In this document: positions 42,197 to 50,582 of the stretch, one piece after another
Position numbering within the stretch: position 1 is the stretch's first letter
How the letters are laid out: each line of letters begins with the position of its first letter
Source of the DNA: Azophilus sp965221755
Lineage (GTDB): Bacteria; Pseudomonadota; Gammaproteobacteria; Pseudomonadales; Azotimanducaceae
Direction of reading: 5' to 3'
Length of the DNA: 64,000 bases
NCBI GenBank assembly: GCA_965221755.1
Contig: OZ244921.1
Span: forward strand, 372,001-436,000
Made by a program: the position numbers and the translations under genes
Notes under the pieces: model-generated
Databases searched by the model: none
What the model was told of the DNA's origin: nothing
The model's input: only the letters and a program-made list of their open reading frames with translations

Positions 42197-42759
42197 CCGT
42201 CCCTCTCCGCGGCATCCCGCTCAGCAACCGGGGGCGTCAGGAGCCCCTGCCGATGCAGGTAGTAGAGGGTCAGCGCGATGTAGGCGAACGTCAAGGCAAA
42301 GCCGCCGACGAGCTTGTAAGTCACCCAAAACTCCATGGAGAAGCCGTAGGCGACCAAGAGGTTCAAGGCGCCGGCAAGAAAGAAGCCAGCCGCCCAGCCG
42401 AAGGACAAGCGCGTCCAAACGGCCTCCGGCAGGCTGAGTTGGCCGCCGAGCAGCTTCTCGATCAGATTGCGGCCCATGAAGTGGGCGCCGATCAGGGAGG
42501 CGGCCAGCAGCCAGTTGACGACCGTGGGCTTCCATTGAATGAAGGTCTCGTCGCGCAGGATGAGGGTCAAGCCCCCAAACAGGATGCTGGCCCAGAAGGT
42601 GAGCGCCAGCTCCCGCCCTATGGGCCGCCGCATGACCTTCAGCAGGGCAATCTGCAGCGTCACCGCGGCCATGAGCGCGGCCGTGGCCAAGTAGATGTCG
42701 GCGGCGAAAAAAACGCCGACAAAAACGGCGATCGGCAGAAGATTGAACAGCTGCTGCAT
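42193..42759 (-). CDS. yciB: Inner membrane septation protein YciB
   Basis: 188 residues with AGGAGG ahead of the ATG at 42759. Five hydrophobic helices and the family motifs MQQLFNLLPIAVFVGVFFA, FGGLTLILRDETFIQWKP and GFSMEFWVTYKLVGG identify YciB/IspZ, which interacts with division and cell-wall elongation proteins. The frame runs far upstream only through repeat sequence, so the internal ATG is chosen. It is coupled to the SH3-domain gene. Confidence 0.95.
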   Translation of the reverse strand: MQQLFNLLPIAVFVGVFFAADIYLATAALMAAVTLQIALLKVMRRPIGRELALTFWASILFGGLTLILRDETFIQWKPTVVNWLLAASLIGAHFMGRNLIEKLLGGQLSLPEAVWTRLSFGWAAGFFLAGALNLLVAYGFSMEFWVTYKLVGGFALTFAYIALTLYYLHRQGLLTPPVAERDAAERDG

Positions 42760-42803
42760 GCTGGCCTCCTTATAGCAGCGTTTGGCGAGCGTGGGTAGTG
42801 GCG

Positions 42804-43010
42804 GCGCGCCCGCTTTGCGGGTGCGTTTGTAGTTTCGCTGCGCGAAACTCCGCACCGGTTGAGTCAGGTTTCGAAATGTTTCGGAGCCCATACAGTGGCG
42901 GCGCGACCTGACGCTCGCGGCGAACCTCATGGTTCGTTGTGGTTTCGCCGGCGAAACGCCGCTGCCGTTGCGTGGATCGGATTCCGAGATGTTGCGTAAG
43001 CCCGCGCAGC
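42804..43010 (+). repeat. Dispersed paired-palindrome element, tandem copies G1 and G2
   Basis: G1 (42804-42896) has hairpin 1 CGCGCCCGC-TTT-GCGGGTGCG and hairpin 2 AGTTTCGC-TGC-GCGAAACT. G2 (42901-43010) has a one-mismatch GCGACCTGACGCTCGC, the extra CGAACC-TCAT-GGTTCG hairpin and a shortened hairpin 2 (GTTTCG-CCGG-CGAAAC). The hairpin 1 end of G1 is about 45 bp from the yciB start and points at it. Confidence 0.88.
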
Positions 43011-43030
43011 GCTCGGCGGCAAGCATCCTG

Positions 43031-43036
43031 TAGAAT
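43031..43036 (+). promoter_or_regulatory. Possible -10 element of the phosphoesterase operon
   Basis: TAGAAT, 25-30 bp before the start, the same hexamer as in front of the methyltransferase gene. A -35 is not clear because the upstream sequence is repeat copy G2. Confidence 0.35.
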
Positions 43037-43060
43037 GCGGGGCTACGCCAACCAACTGTG

Positions 43061-44722
43061 ATGAGGCCCATGTCGCGCAGCAGATGCTTCTCCTTCGGAA
43101 TCCTCCTTGCCTGCCTCACGGCGGCGTCATCCCTTGCGGAAACCCTAGGCGGCCGGGCGTTCGAGGACCTGAACGGCAACGGCCGGGCCGACCCGGATGA
43201 GCCCGGCGTGGCCGGCGTGCGCGTCTCCAACGGCAGGGCAGTGACGCTCACCGACCAAAACGGGGCCTACCGACTCAGGGTGGACGGCGACAGCATGGTC
43301 TTCATCACCAAGCCGTCCGGCTACATGACGCCCTTGGACGGGTACCAATTGCCCCGCTTCCACTACCTGCACCGTCCCAACGGGTCGCCTGCCGGGCTGC
43401 GCTATCCGGGCATCGAACCCACCGGCCCCCTGCCGGAGCGCATCGACTTCGCCCTGCATCGGCAGGCGGAGCCGACCGCCTTCGAGGCCATTCTGTTTGC
43501 CGACCCGCAGCCGCAGACCGAGGCGGAGCTCGACTACATCCGCGACGGCGTGGTGAGCGAACTGATCGGCACCGAGGCCGCCTTCGGCATGACCATGGGC
43601 GACATCCTGTTCGACGACCTGTCCATGTTCCCGCGCTACAACAGCATCATCGCGATGCTGGGCATTCCCTGGCACAACGTGCCCGGCAACCACGAACTCA
43701 ACTTCCTGGCGCCCTCGGACAAGCATTCGCTGGAGACGTTCTCGAGTTGGTACGGCCCGCCCTACTACGCCTTCGAATACGCCAACGCGGTGTTCGTGGT
43801 GCTCGACAACGTGCGTTACAAGGGCGCGGCGCCGGCGCCCGACAATCCGCGCGCCGACGGCGGCTACGACGCCGCGCTGGGCGAGGCTCAGCTCGCTTGG
43901 CTGAAGGCCGAACTCAAGCACGTGCCCACCGACCGGCTGCTCGTGCTGGCGATGCACATCCCGCTGCTGACCCGGGGCGATGCGCGGGGCGTGGAGGACC
44001 GTCAGGCGCTCTTCGACCTGCTCAAGGACTACCCCAACCTGTACGCAATGGCCGGACACACGCACACCACCCAACACGTCTGGATCGGCGAGGAGGACGG
44101 CTACCAAGGCGAGGCGGCATTTCACCACCACGTGCTGACCACCGTGTCGGGCAGCTGGTGGAGCGGCCCCTTCGACGCGCAGGCGCTGCCCATATCCATG
44201 CAGCGCGACGGAACGCCGAGGGGCTACCACCGCCTGCACGTGGACGGCACGGACCTGCGGGTGACCTTCAAGGCCGCCGGGCGTCCCGAGAGCCATCAGA
44301 TGCGCATCATGGTGGACGCCGCCCACCATGGGCCGCAGGGCGGCTATCGCGATTTCCGGCCCGGCGAACTCTACGACGGCCGCATCAACCAGGACCAGGT
44401 CGCCGCCGCCGCCGTCGTCGTCAACCTGTTCGACGGCGGCCCTCGGTCGAAGGTCCGCTTCCAAGTCGATGACGGGGCGTGGGCGGACATGCGCCGGATG
44501 CCCACATTCGATCCGAGCTACCTCGAATGGGCCGAGCGGCACGCCGCCGCCATCAAGCCCTGGGTGACGCCGACGCCGTCAACGCACTTGTGGGTCGCCG
44601 ACCTGCCGGACGACCTCCAGCCCGGCACCCACTTGGTGTCGGTGGCGGCAACCGACGAATTCGGCAGCACCCACCACGGCCACAAGGTGCTGGAGGTCAC
44701 CGGGTCCAGCGCCGATAGATGA
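43061..44722 (+). CDS. Exported calcineurin-like phosphoesterase with N-terminal SdrD-B-like domain
   Basis: About 553 residues from the ATG at 43061 (43070 also possible). A signal peptide (FGILLACLTAASSLA) leads into a B-type beta domain (FEDLNGNGRADPDEPGVAGV, a Ca-binding-like turn). The metallophosphoesterase domain has FADPQPQ, TMGDILFDDL, NVPGNHELNF, AMHIPLLTRG and AGHTHTTQH (metal ligands Asp, Asp, Asn-His, His and His). A C-terminal beta domain closes the protein. It is periplasmic and probably dephosphorylates a lipid or sugar carrier. The ATGA overlap with the following glycosyltransferase supports a shared pathway. Confidence 0.9.
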   Translation: MRPMSRSRCFSFGILLACLTAASSLAETLGGRAFEDLNGNGRADPDEPGVAGVRVSNGRAVTLTDQNGAYRLRVDGDSMVFITKPSGYMTPLDGYQLPRFHYLHRPNGSPAGLRYPGIEPTGPLPERIDFALHRQAEPTAFEAILFADPQPQTEAELDYIRDGVVSELIGTEAAFGMTMGDILFDDLSMFPRYNSIIAMLGIPWHNVPGNHELNFLAPSDKHSLETFSSWYGPPYYAFEYANAVFVVLDNVRYKGAAPAPDNPRADGGYDAALGEAQLAWLKAELKHVPTDRLLVLAMHIPLLTRGDARGVEDRQALFDLLKDYPNLYAMAGHTHTTQHVWIGEEDGYQGEAAFHHHVLTTVSGSWWSGPFDAQALPISMQRDGTPRGYHRLHVDGTDLRVTFKAAGRPESHQMRIMVDAAHHGPQGGYRDFRPGELYDGRINQDQVAAAAVVVNLFDGGPRSKVRFQVDDGAWADMRRMPTFDPSYLEWAERHAAAIKPWVTPTPSTHLWVADLPDDLQPGTHLVSVAATDEFGSTHHGHKVLEVTGSSADR

Positions 44723-46071
44723 GGCCAGCGGCGCCAGCCGTCCATCGATGGATTGACGCGGCCCCCAACCGGGTCGTGGACTTGGGCGGAGCGGCCGGCC
44801 TGCTCGGCTACGCCGCCTTGGCTTGGTATTCCCGAGGCACGGCCGCAGCACCGGAACTGTGGGGATTCTTCGCCCTGATCGGCTGGACGTCCCTGCCGGT
44901 GGCGATGGTCTTCGCATGCTTTTGGCGCGCGCCGGACCGGCTGCCGATCCCGCGGCTGCTGATCTGGGCGGCGCTGTTCCGGCTGTGCGGGCCGTTCGGC
45001 GCGCCGCTGTTCGAGGACGACTGGTTCCGCTACCTCTGGGACGGCTACCGATTCATGGCGACCGGCACGCCCTACGGCGCAGCGCCCGCCGAAGCCTTCA
45101 CCGACCCAAGCGTGCCGCCGGCGTTTCAGCGCCTGCTCGACCAGATCAACTACCCGGACCTGCCCACCATCTACGGGCCGACCGCCCAGTATGCCTTTCT
45201 GGCGAGCCATGCGCTCGGGCCCGGCAGCTTGGTCCCGCTGCAGCTGCTGCTGATCGGCGTCGATTTGGCGCTCATCCGGCTGTTGCTCCAAGTCGCCCCC
45301 GCGGGCTTCGTCCTGCTCTACGCCTGGTGTCCGCTGGTGATCAAGGAAATCGCCTTCACCGCCCATCCGGACGGCTTGGGCGTCTGCCTGCTGTTCGCGG
45401 CGCTGCTGCTGCGCCGACGGGACCGGTCGGTCGCCGCCGCGACCTGCCTGGCGCTGGCGGTCGGCGCCAAGGCGTTCGCCCTGCTGCTTGCGCCCTTCAT
45501 TCTGTGGCGGTCGCCGCCGCGGGCCTGGCTGGCCTGCATCGGCGTCCTCGGGCTGCTCTACGCCCCCTTCCTGGTTCAGGGCGGTTCCGACCTGACCGCG
45601 CTGGCCATCTTCGCGCGGACCTGGGAGTTCAACGCCGCCCTCTACGGCTTGCTGACCCTCTGGCTGCCGCCATTGAAAGCCAAACTGGCGCTGGGCGCCG
45701 GGCTGGCGGCGCTGAGCGTCGCCTACTGGCTGCGTCATCAGCGAACGGCCGCTGGCGAATTGCCCCGGGGCGATTGGATCTACGGGCTGTTCCTGCTGGC
45801 GGCGCCGGTCATCAATCCCTGGTATGCGCTGTGGCTTTTGCCGTTCGCCGCGATTTGGCCAAGCTGGTGGGCTTGGACCGCCGCCTGGGCCTTGCTGCTG
45901 TCGTACGTCACTGGCGCCAATCTTGGCGGGGTGGCCGGTCTCGAAGCCTTCGCGCATCCCGCGTGGGTGCGCCCGGTGGAGTTCGGCGCGGTTTTTCTAG
46001 GCTTGTGCGCCGATGCTTGGCGGCGTTACAGTGCGCCCTTGCACCCAACCAAGAGGACTCCAAATGGCTAA
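44719..46071 (+). CDS. GT-C type membrane glycosyltransferase
   Basis: 450 residues with about ten transmembrane helices. The first extracytoplasmic loop carries FEDDWFRYLWDGYRFMATG. The Asp-Asp pair and aromatic cluster are typical of GT-C mannosyltransferase-like enzymes that use polyprenyl-phosphate sugars. The acceptor is unknown. It overlaps the phosphoesterase gene upstream (ATGA) and the thioredoxin-fold gene downstream (8 bp). The trio suggests envelope glycan assembly or recycling of the lipid carrier. Confidence 0.82.
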   Translation: MRPAAPAVHRWIDAAPNRVVDLGGAAGLLGYAALAWYSRGTAAAPELWGFFALIGWTSLPVAMVFACFWRAPDRLPIPRLLIWAALFRLCGPFGAPLFEDDWFRYLWDGYRFMATGTPYGAAPAEAFTDPSVPPAFQRLLDQINYPDLPTIYGPTAQYAFLASHALGPGSLVPLQLLLIGVDLALIRLLLQVAPAGFVLLYAWCPLVIKEIAFTAHPDGLGVCLLFAALLLRRRDRSVAAATCLALAVGAKAFALLLAPFILWRSPPRAWLACIGVLGLLYAPFLVQGGSDLTALAIFARTWEFNAALYGLLTLWLPPLKAKLALGAGLAALSVAYWLRHQRTAAGELPRGDWIYGLFLLAAPVINPWYALWLLPFAAIWPSWWAWTAAWALLLSYVTGANLGGVAGLEAFAHPAWVRPVEFGAVFLGLCADAWRRYSAPLHPTKRTPNG

Positions 46072-46678
46072 CCCCGTCAACGTCACCGTTTTTCGCTGGG
46101 CCGGAGCTTGGGGGCCGTTCAAAGTGAGCATTCCCTGCGGCGAATGCGCGCTGACCCGCGACATCATCCAAGACTGCATCGACACCGATCTAGCCGGCAT
46201 CGAGGTGGAGCTCGACATGCGCGACTGGCTGACCGAATGGTGGAAGCCGCTGCCCAAGGGCGGCTGGCACGCCCCCATCGTGCTGGTGAACGGCAGGATC
46301 ATCTCCCAAGGCCTAGCGCTCAATCGGGGCTTGCTGACCCAGGCCGTCATCGAGGCCGCGATGGCGGACAACCCCCTCGCCGGCAATCACGTCTTCGGCA
46401 AGACCGGCTGCCCGCACTGCGTCCGGGCCAAGGACTACCTGACCGAGGCCGGCGTCGAGAACCGCTACTACGACGTGGTGAAGGACACGCGGGCGCTCTA
46501 CGAGATGCTGGCCCGCGTCAAGCCCATCATCGGTCCCAAGACGCCGGTCACGGTGCCGCAGATCTGGATTGACGGCAGCTACGTGGGCGGCGCGGATGCG
46601 CTCAAGGACCTGCTGGGGCTGGCCAAGGTCGAGCCCAACCCGGACCGCGGGCAGTGCTCGCTGTCACCGGCCCGGTAA
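46064..46678 (+). CDS. Double thioredoxin-fold protein with C-terminal glutaredoxin
   Basis: 204 residues, AAGAGGA before the ATG. The N-terminal half (1-100) has a CxxC-like SIPCGECALTRDII and a cis-Pro-type segment APIVLVNGRI, suggesting a degenerate thioredoxin fold. The C-terminal half is a glutaredoxin with GKTGCPHCVRAKDYL and the cis-Pro segment TVPQIWIDG followed by GGADALKDLL. There is no signal peptide, so it acts in the cytoplasm, probably with glutathione. It overlaps the glycosyltransferase gene. Confidence 0.85.
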   Translation: MANPVNVTVFRWAGAWGPFKVSIPCGECALTRDIIQDCIDTDLAGIEVELDMRDWLTEWWKPLPKGGWHAPIVLVNGRIISQGLALNRGLLTQAVIEAAMADNPLAGNHVFGKTGCPHCVRAKDYLTEAGVENRYYDVVKDTRALYEMLARVKPIIGPKTPVTVPQIWIDGSYVGGADALKDLLGLAKVEPNPDRGQCSLSPAR

Positions 46679-46726
46679 GCGCTTCACAACGGCGGTCGAT
46701 GGCGGGCCTTTGCCCACTGAACGTGA

Positions 46727-46820
46727 TGTACGGGTTCAGAAACATCCCGGAACCTGACCCACGCAACGGCAGCGGAGTTTCGCGCAAGCGAAACTCCATC
46801 CGCGACCGTCAGGTCGCGCG
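46727..46820 (-). repeat. Dispersed paired-palindrome element, copy H
   Basis: Right arm CGGGTTCAGAAACATCCCGG, hairpin 2 GGAGTTTCGC-GCAA-GCGAAACTCC and hairpin 1 CGCGACC-GTCA-GGTCGCG. It points at the small secreted gene 107 bp away. Confidence 0.9.
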
Positions 46821-46823
46821 TGA

Positions 46824-46852
46824 TTGGATGCGTCGTCCACTTCTGCTATCAT
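46824..46852 (+). promoter_or_regulatory. Putative promoter of the envelope cluster
   Basis: TTGGAT (46824-46829) and TATCAT (46847-46852) with 17-bp spacing, right after repeat copy H. It would drive the cluster beginning at 46928. Confidence 0.45.
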
Positions 46853-46927
46853 GCGCCGCCGCGCTGGCCGATGGCGGCGCGAGACCTAACCACGCAGCTA
46901 ACTCATGCAGATAACCAAGGAAGGATC

Positions 46928-47347
46928 ATGATTAATCTCTGGCATCCGTCGGCCGCTCGTTGGCTGGCCTTCACGCTGCTGGCAACAGCGGCCACAGCCC
47001 TGCTCAGTTCGCCCGCGGCGCTGGCGTCCGGCTCAGTCGGCACCGGCGCCGGCGGCATCAGCCAATACGGCGCGATGTACAAGCAGGGCAAGTCGGCCTT
47101 CTTCCGCAAGCTCGCCTGCAATCAGGCCGATTGCGCCATCAAGCGCGCCGAAGTCAACGCAGCCTTGGCGAGGGACTTGGTCGAAAGCCTGGCCACCCGG
47201 GCGGAAGTGAAGTTTCAGGAGTCGAGCGCCGACGCCTTGGTCAAGCAGCTTTGCCCCGGCGAGGGCGCGACCGGCTGCGACGGCAAGGTGGATGAGCAGG
47301 AAGCCGTTCAATACTACCTCAGCCGACGTTTTGGAGTGAGCCGATGA
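46928..47347 (+). CDS. Small secreted protein of unknown function
   Basis: 139 residues. The N-terminus LAFTLLATAATALLSSPAALA is a clear signal peptide. The mature part has SQYGAMYKQGKSAFFRK, a CNQADC pair, an alpha-helical middle and a C-terminal pair of Cys (LCPGEGATGC) with a predicted YYLSRRFG helix. No family recognised. Its stop overlaps the start of the outer-membrane protein gene (ATGA), so the two are coupled. Confidence 0.75.
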   Translation: MINLWHPSAARWLAFTLLATAATALLSSPAALASGSVGTGAGGISQYGAMYKQGKSAFFRKLACNQADCAIKRAEVNAALARDLVESLATRAEVKFQESSADALVKQLCPGEGATGCDGKVDEQEAVQYYLSRRFGVSR

Positions 47348-48195
47348 AAGCGTTGACCCTATTGCCCATCGCCCTTTTCATTTCCGCGCCCGTTTGGGGC
47401 AATGCCTCGCCTTGGCTGCCGGTGCCGAAATCCGGCTCGCTCAACCTCTCATATGTCTCCGAGTCGGCCGATCAGTACTACAGCGGCAAGGAGTTGAACA
47501 AGAACCCGGGTTTCAAGAAGATCGAACAGGATCTTGTGGTGCTGGGCGGACACTACGGCTTGACGGATGAGCTCGCCCTTGACTTCCAAGTGGGCAGAGC
47601 CGATGTGTCCGCCAAGATGGGGCAGCCCGACCGGGACGGCATCACCGACATCAATCTGGGATTGACTTGGCGGATGGTGGACGAAGACGTCAACCTAGGA
47701 GCGCCGAGCGTCGCCCTGCGCTTTGGCGCGACCATATCCGGCGACTATGACACTGGGGTTCCCACAGCCATCGGCGATGACGCCAGCGGCGTTGAAGCCT
47801 CGTTGGTCGTGGGCAAGATCATGGGCGGTCGATTCGCGCTCTCCGGCGAAATCGGCTACCGCACCCGCGACAACAAGGTGCCGGACGAAGCCTTCCTGAA
47901 CGCCAATGCCTTTCTCGTGGCCAGCCCGCGGTTGATCCTGAACGCCCAGTACCACAACACGATGGCGGGCGGCAGCTTGGACATCGGCGGGCCTGGGTTC
48001 AACCCGAGCCGGTTCCCGGAGACCTCGGAGGACATCGAACGCATTGGCTTGGGCGCAACGTTCAATGCCACCCCGCAGCTGGGCTTCGGCCTCAACTGGT
48101 TCACGGTCGTCGATGGCCGCAACACGGCGGACTTCGATACGATCGCAGCGACGGTCTCCTACACGTTCGATGTTTACAGGGCCGGCCAGCGGTAA
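47344..48195 (+). CDS. Outer-membrane beta-barrel protein
   Basis: 283 residues. A signal peptide (LLPIALFISAPVWG) is followed by alternating hydrophobic strands (LNLSYVS, ALDFQVGRADVS, INLGLTWRMV, ALRFGATISGDY, GFGLNWFTVVDGRN) and a near-terminal TVSYTFDVY strand. This matches barrel proteins of the transporter/MetA-pathway OMP type. Substrate unknown. Coupled to the small secreted protein upstream. Confidence 0.8.
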   Translation: MKALTLLPIALFISAPVWGNASPWLPVPKSGSLNLSYVSESADQYYSGKELNKNPGFKKIEQDLVVLGGHYGLTDELALDFQVGRADVSAKMGQPDRDGITDINLGLTWRMVDEDVNLGAPSVALRFGATISGDYDTGVPTAIGDDASGVEASLVVGKIMGGRFALSGEIGYRTRDNKVPDEAFLNANAFLVASPRLILNAQYHNTMAGGSLDIGGPGFNPSRFPETSEDIERIGLGATFNATPQLGFGLNWFTVVDGRNTADFDTIAATVSYTFDVYRAGQR

Positions 48196-48236
48196 CGCTG
48201 GGCGTTTAGGCTGCACGCCCGATCGGGACCGCTCCC

Positions 48237-48986
48237 ATGTACCAAGACATGTCGGTTGGCGCCGTAATTCCGGCTTTGAACGAAGCGCAGTCGATCGGCT
48301 TGGTGGTCGGCGACCTGATGGCCCTGCGCAACGCCGATGAAACGCGCATCATCGATGAAGTGGTGGTCTGCGACAACGGCTCCACCGATGCCACCGCCGA
48401 ACGGGCAGCCGAAGCCGGCGCCCGCGTTGTGCATGAGGCCCAACCCGGCTACGGCCGGGCCTGCTTGGCAGCCATCCAAGCACTTGGCCCTTCGGACATC
48501 GTCCTGTTCACGGATGCCGACCACGCCTTCCGCGCCAGCCAAGCGGTGGGCCTGCTGAATGGCATCAGTGCCGGGGCGGACTTGGTCATCGGCTCGCGCA
48601 CCTTGGGCAAGCAGGACCGCGGGGCGCTGACCCGCAGCCAGCGGGCCGGCAACCGGGTGGCCATCACCCTGATCCGCTTGCTCTGGGGCCAACGGGCGAC
48701 GGACCTAGGCCCCTACCGGGCCATCCGAGGCACAGCCCTTGCCGCCCTCGACATGCGGGACACCGCTTTCGGCTGGACTGTGGAAATGCAGGTCAAGGCC
48801 ATTCAGCGGGGCTTGACCACGACCGAGGTGCCGGTGGACACCCGCCAGCGTATCGGCCAATCCAAAATCAGCGGCACGCTGCGCGGCGCCATCGGCGCCG
48901 GTTGCGGCATCCTGGGCATGATCGCGAAGCTCCGCTGGCAGCAGCGGCGCCAAGTGCGCAACCCGTTGCCCGCACCGCCCATCTAA
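48237..48986 (+). CDS. Glycosyltransferase family 2 (dolichyl/polyprenyl-phosphate glycosyltransferase-like)
   Basis: 249 residues, cytoplasmic GT-A fold without transmembrane helices. VGAVIPALNEAQSIG, EVVVCDNGSTDAT, FTDADHAF (DxD-like) and GWTVEMQVKA are family motifs of DPM/DPG-synthase-like enzymes that transfer a sugar from a nucleotide to a lipid phosphate. Located 42 bp after the barrel gene and before the DUF547 gene. Confidence 0.88.
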   Translation: MYQDMSVGAVIPALNEAQSIGLVVGDLMALRNADETRIIDEVVVCDNGSTDATAERAAEAGARVVHEAQPGYGRACLAAIQALGPSDIVLFTDADHAFRASQAVGLLNGISAGADLVIGSRTLGKQDRGALTRSQRAGNRVAITLIRLLWGQRATDLGPYRAIRGTALAALDMRDTAFGWTVEMQVKAIQRGLTTTEVPVDTRQRIGQSKISGTLRGAIGAGCGILGMIAKLRWQQRRQVRNPLPAPPI

Positions 48987-49014
48987 ACCGACCATTCAAA
49001 GGGGGATATCCGAG

Positions 49015-49863
49015 ATGAACCGAACCAAATCAAGCCTTGAGTCGTTCAAAGCGAGCGCGACGGCGGCCTTGGCCATGCTGCTGGCCGTCGTCGGCCTGTC
49101 GGCCGCAGCCCAGGATGCCGAACTGATCCCCATGTGGGATGCCAGCGACGAATCCAACACGGCAACCATCGACCATCAGCCTTGGCAGGACATCCTCGAC
49201 GGCTATCTGCGCGCCGATCATCCATCCGGCGTCAATCGCTTCGACTACGGCGCCCTCAAGGCCAACAAGGAAGATCGCCAGAAGTTGGGCGGCTATCTGG
49301 AGGCGTTGGCTCAAATGGACCCCCGCACCTACGCCAAGGCCGAGCAAATGGCTTACTGGATCAACCTCTACAACGCGCTCACCGTGTTCGTCATCGTGCC
49401 CCGCTACCCGGTGGACTCCATCAAGGACATCAAGAGCGGCATCATCGACTTCGGCCCTTGGAACCTTGAACTCATCCCCGTGCAGGGCGAAAAGCTGACG
49501 CTGAACAACATCGAGCACGGCATTCTAAGGCCCATATGGCAGGATCCGCGCATCCACTACGCGGTGAACTGCGCCAGCATCGGCTGCCCCAACCTCGCCT
49601 CCGAAGCCTACCGCGCCGACAATTTGGAGCGTCTTCTGGAGCAGGGTGCTGCGGCCTACGTCAACCACCCCAGGGGGGCTCAGGTGACCGATGGCGAGTT
49701 GCTGATCTCCAGCATCTACGACTGGTTCAAGGTGGACTTCGGCGGCACCGACGAAGGCGTGCTCGCCCACCTCGCCCAGTACGCGCAGCCGGAGCTTGCC
49801 AGCCAACTGGAGGGCTTCGACAGCTTCGACGACGATTACGACTGGAGCCTGAACGCGCCCTGA
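49015..49863 (+). CDS. Exported DUF547 protein
   Basis: 282 residues. A signal peptide (LAMLLAVVGLSAAAQ) precedes the DUF547 domain, which contains MAYWINLYNALTVFVIV, GPWNLELIPVQGEKLTLNNI, HYAVNCASIGCPNL and SSIYDWFKVDFGG. The His-Tyr/Cys cluster recalls a cysteine-protease-like fold, but no activity is established for the family. DUF547 genes often sit beside TVP38 and GT2 genes, as here. Confidence 0.9.
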   Translation: MNRTKSSLESFKASATAALAMLLAVVGLSAAAQDAELIPMWDASDESNTATIDHQPWQDILDGYLRADHPSGVNRFDYGALKANKEDRQKLGGYLEALAQMDPRTYAKAEQMAYWINLYNALTVFVIVPRYPVDSIKDIKSGIIDFGPWNLELIPVQGEKLTLNNIEHGILRPIWQDPRIHYAVNCASIGCPNLASEAYRADNLERLLEQGAAAYVNHPRGAQVTDGELLISSIYDWFKVDFGGTDEGVLAHLAQYAQPELASQLEGFDSFDDDYDWSLNAP

Positions 49864-49887
49864 CCGCGGGGGCCATTGGGGAACGCA

Positions 49888-50571
49888 ATGAAACGCAACC
49901 AAATCATTCTGGTGGCCGCCGTCATCGTGTTGGTGGCGCTGTTCTTCTACTTCGATCTGCAACGCTACCTGAGCTTGGAATTCCTGCAGGCCCAGCGCAG
50001 CGCCGCCGTCGAATTCCACCAAGCCAGCCCGTGGCTGACCAGCTTGGGGTTCCTGACCGCCTACGTCGCCATCACCGGGCTCTCCCTGCCCGGCGCCGCC
50101 ATCCTGACCTTGGCCGCCGGCGCCGTTTTCGGCTTGGCCTTGGGCACCGTCATCGTCTCGTTCGCCAGCACCATCGGCGCCACCCTTGCCTTCCTGCTGG
50201 CTCGCTACCTGCTGCGCGACACCGTGCAAAAGCGTTTTGAGAAACAGCTCGGACCGATCAACGAGGGCGTGCGCAAGGACGGCGCGTTCTACCTGTTCGC
50301 CCTGCGCCTCGTGCCCGCCTTTCCCTTCTTCGCCATCAACCTCGCCATGGGCTTGACGCCGCTGAAGGTGTGGACGTTCTTCTGGGTCAGCCAATTGGGC
50401 ATGCTGGCCGGCACCCTCGTGTTTGTGAACGCCGGCCAGCAAATCGGCCAGCTTGAATCCTTGGCCGGCATCCTATCGCCGACGCTGATCCTCTCCTTCG
50501 TCCTGCTCGGCCTCTTCCCGCTGATCGCCAAGAAGGTGGTGGACGTCCTCAAAAAGCGCTTCCGGGAGTAA
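49888..50571 (+). CDS. TVP38/TMEM64 family membrane protein (VTT domain)
   Basis: 227 residues with GGGGAA before the ATG at 49888. Five to six helices. VTT signatures are LPGAAILTLAAGAVFG, ASTIGATLAFLLARY and RLVPAFPFFAINLAMGL. Members of the DedA/VTT superfamily move lipids or lipid carriers across membranes. Together with the GT2 it suggests flux of a lipid-linked glycan. Converges with dapB (11 bp between stops). Confidence 0.93.
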   Translation: MKRNQIILVAAVIVLVALFFYFDLQRYLSLEFLQAQRSAAVEFHQASPWLTSLGFLTAYVAITGLSLPGAAILTLAAGAVFGLALGTVIVSFASTIGATLAFLLARYLLRDTVQKRFEKQLGPINEGVRKDGAFYLFALRLVPAFPFFAINLAMGLTPLKVWTFFWVSQLGMLAGTLVFVNAGQQIGQLESLAGILSPTLILSFVLLGLFPLIAKKVVDVLKKRFRE

Positions 50572-50582
50572 TTGCCCGCCCG

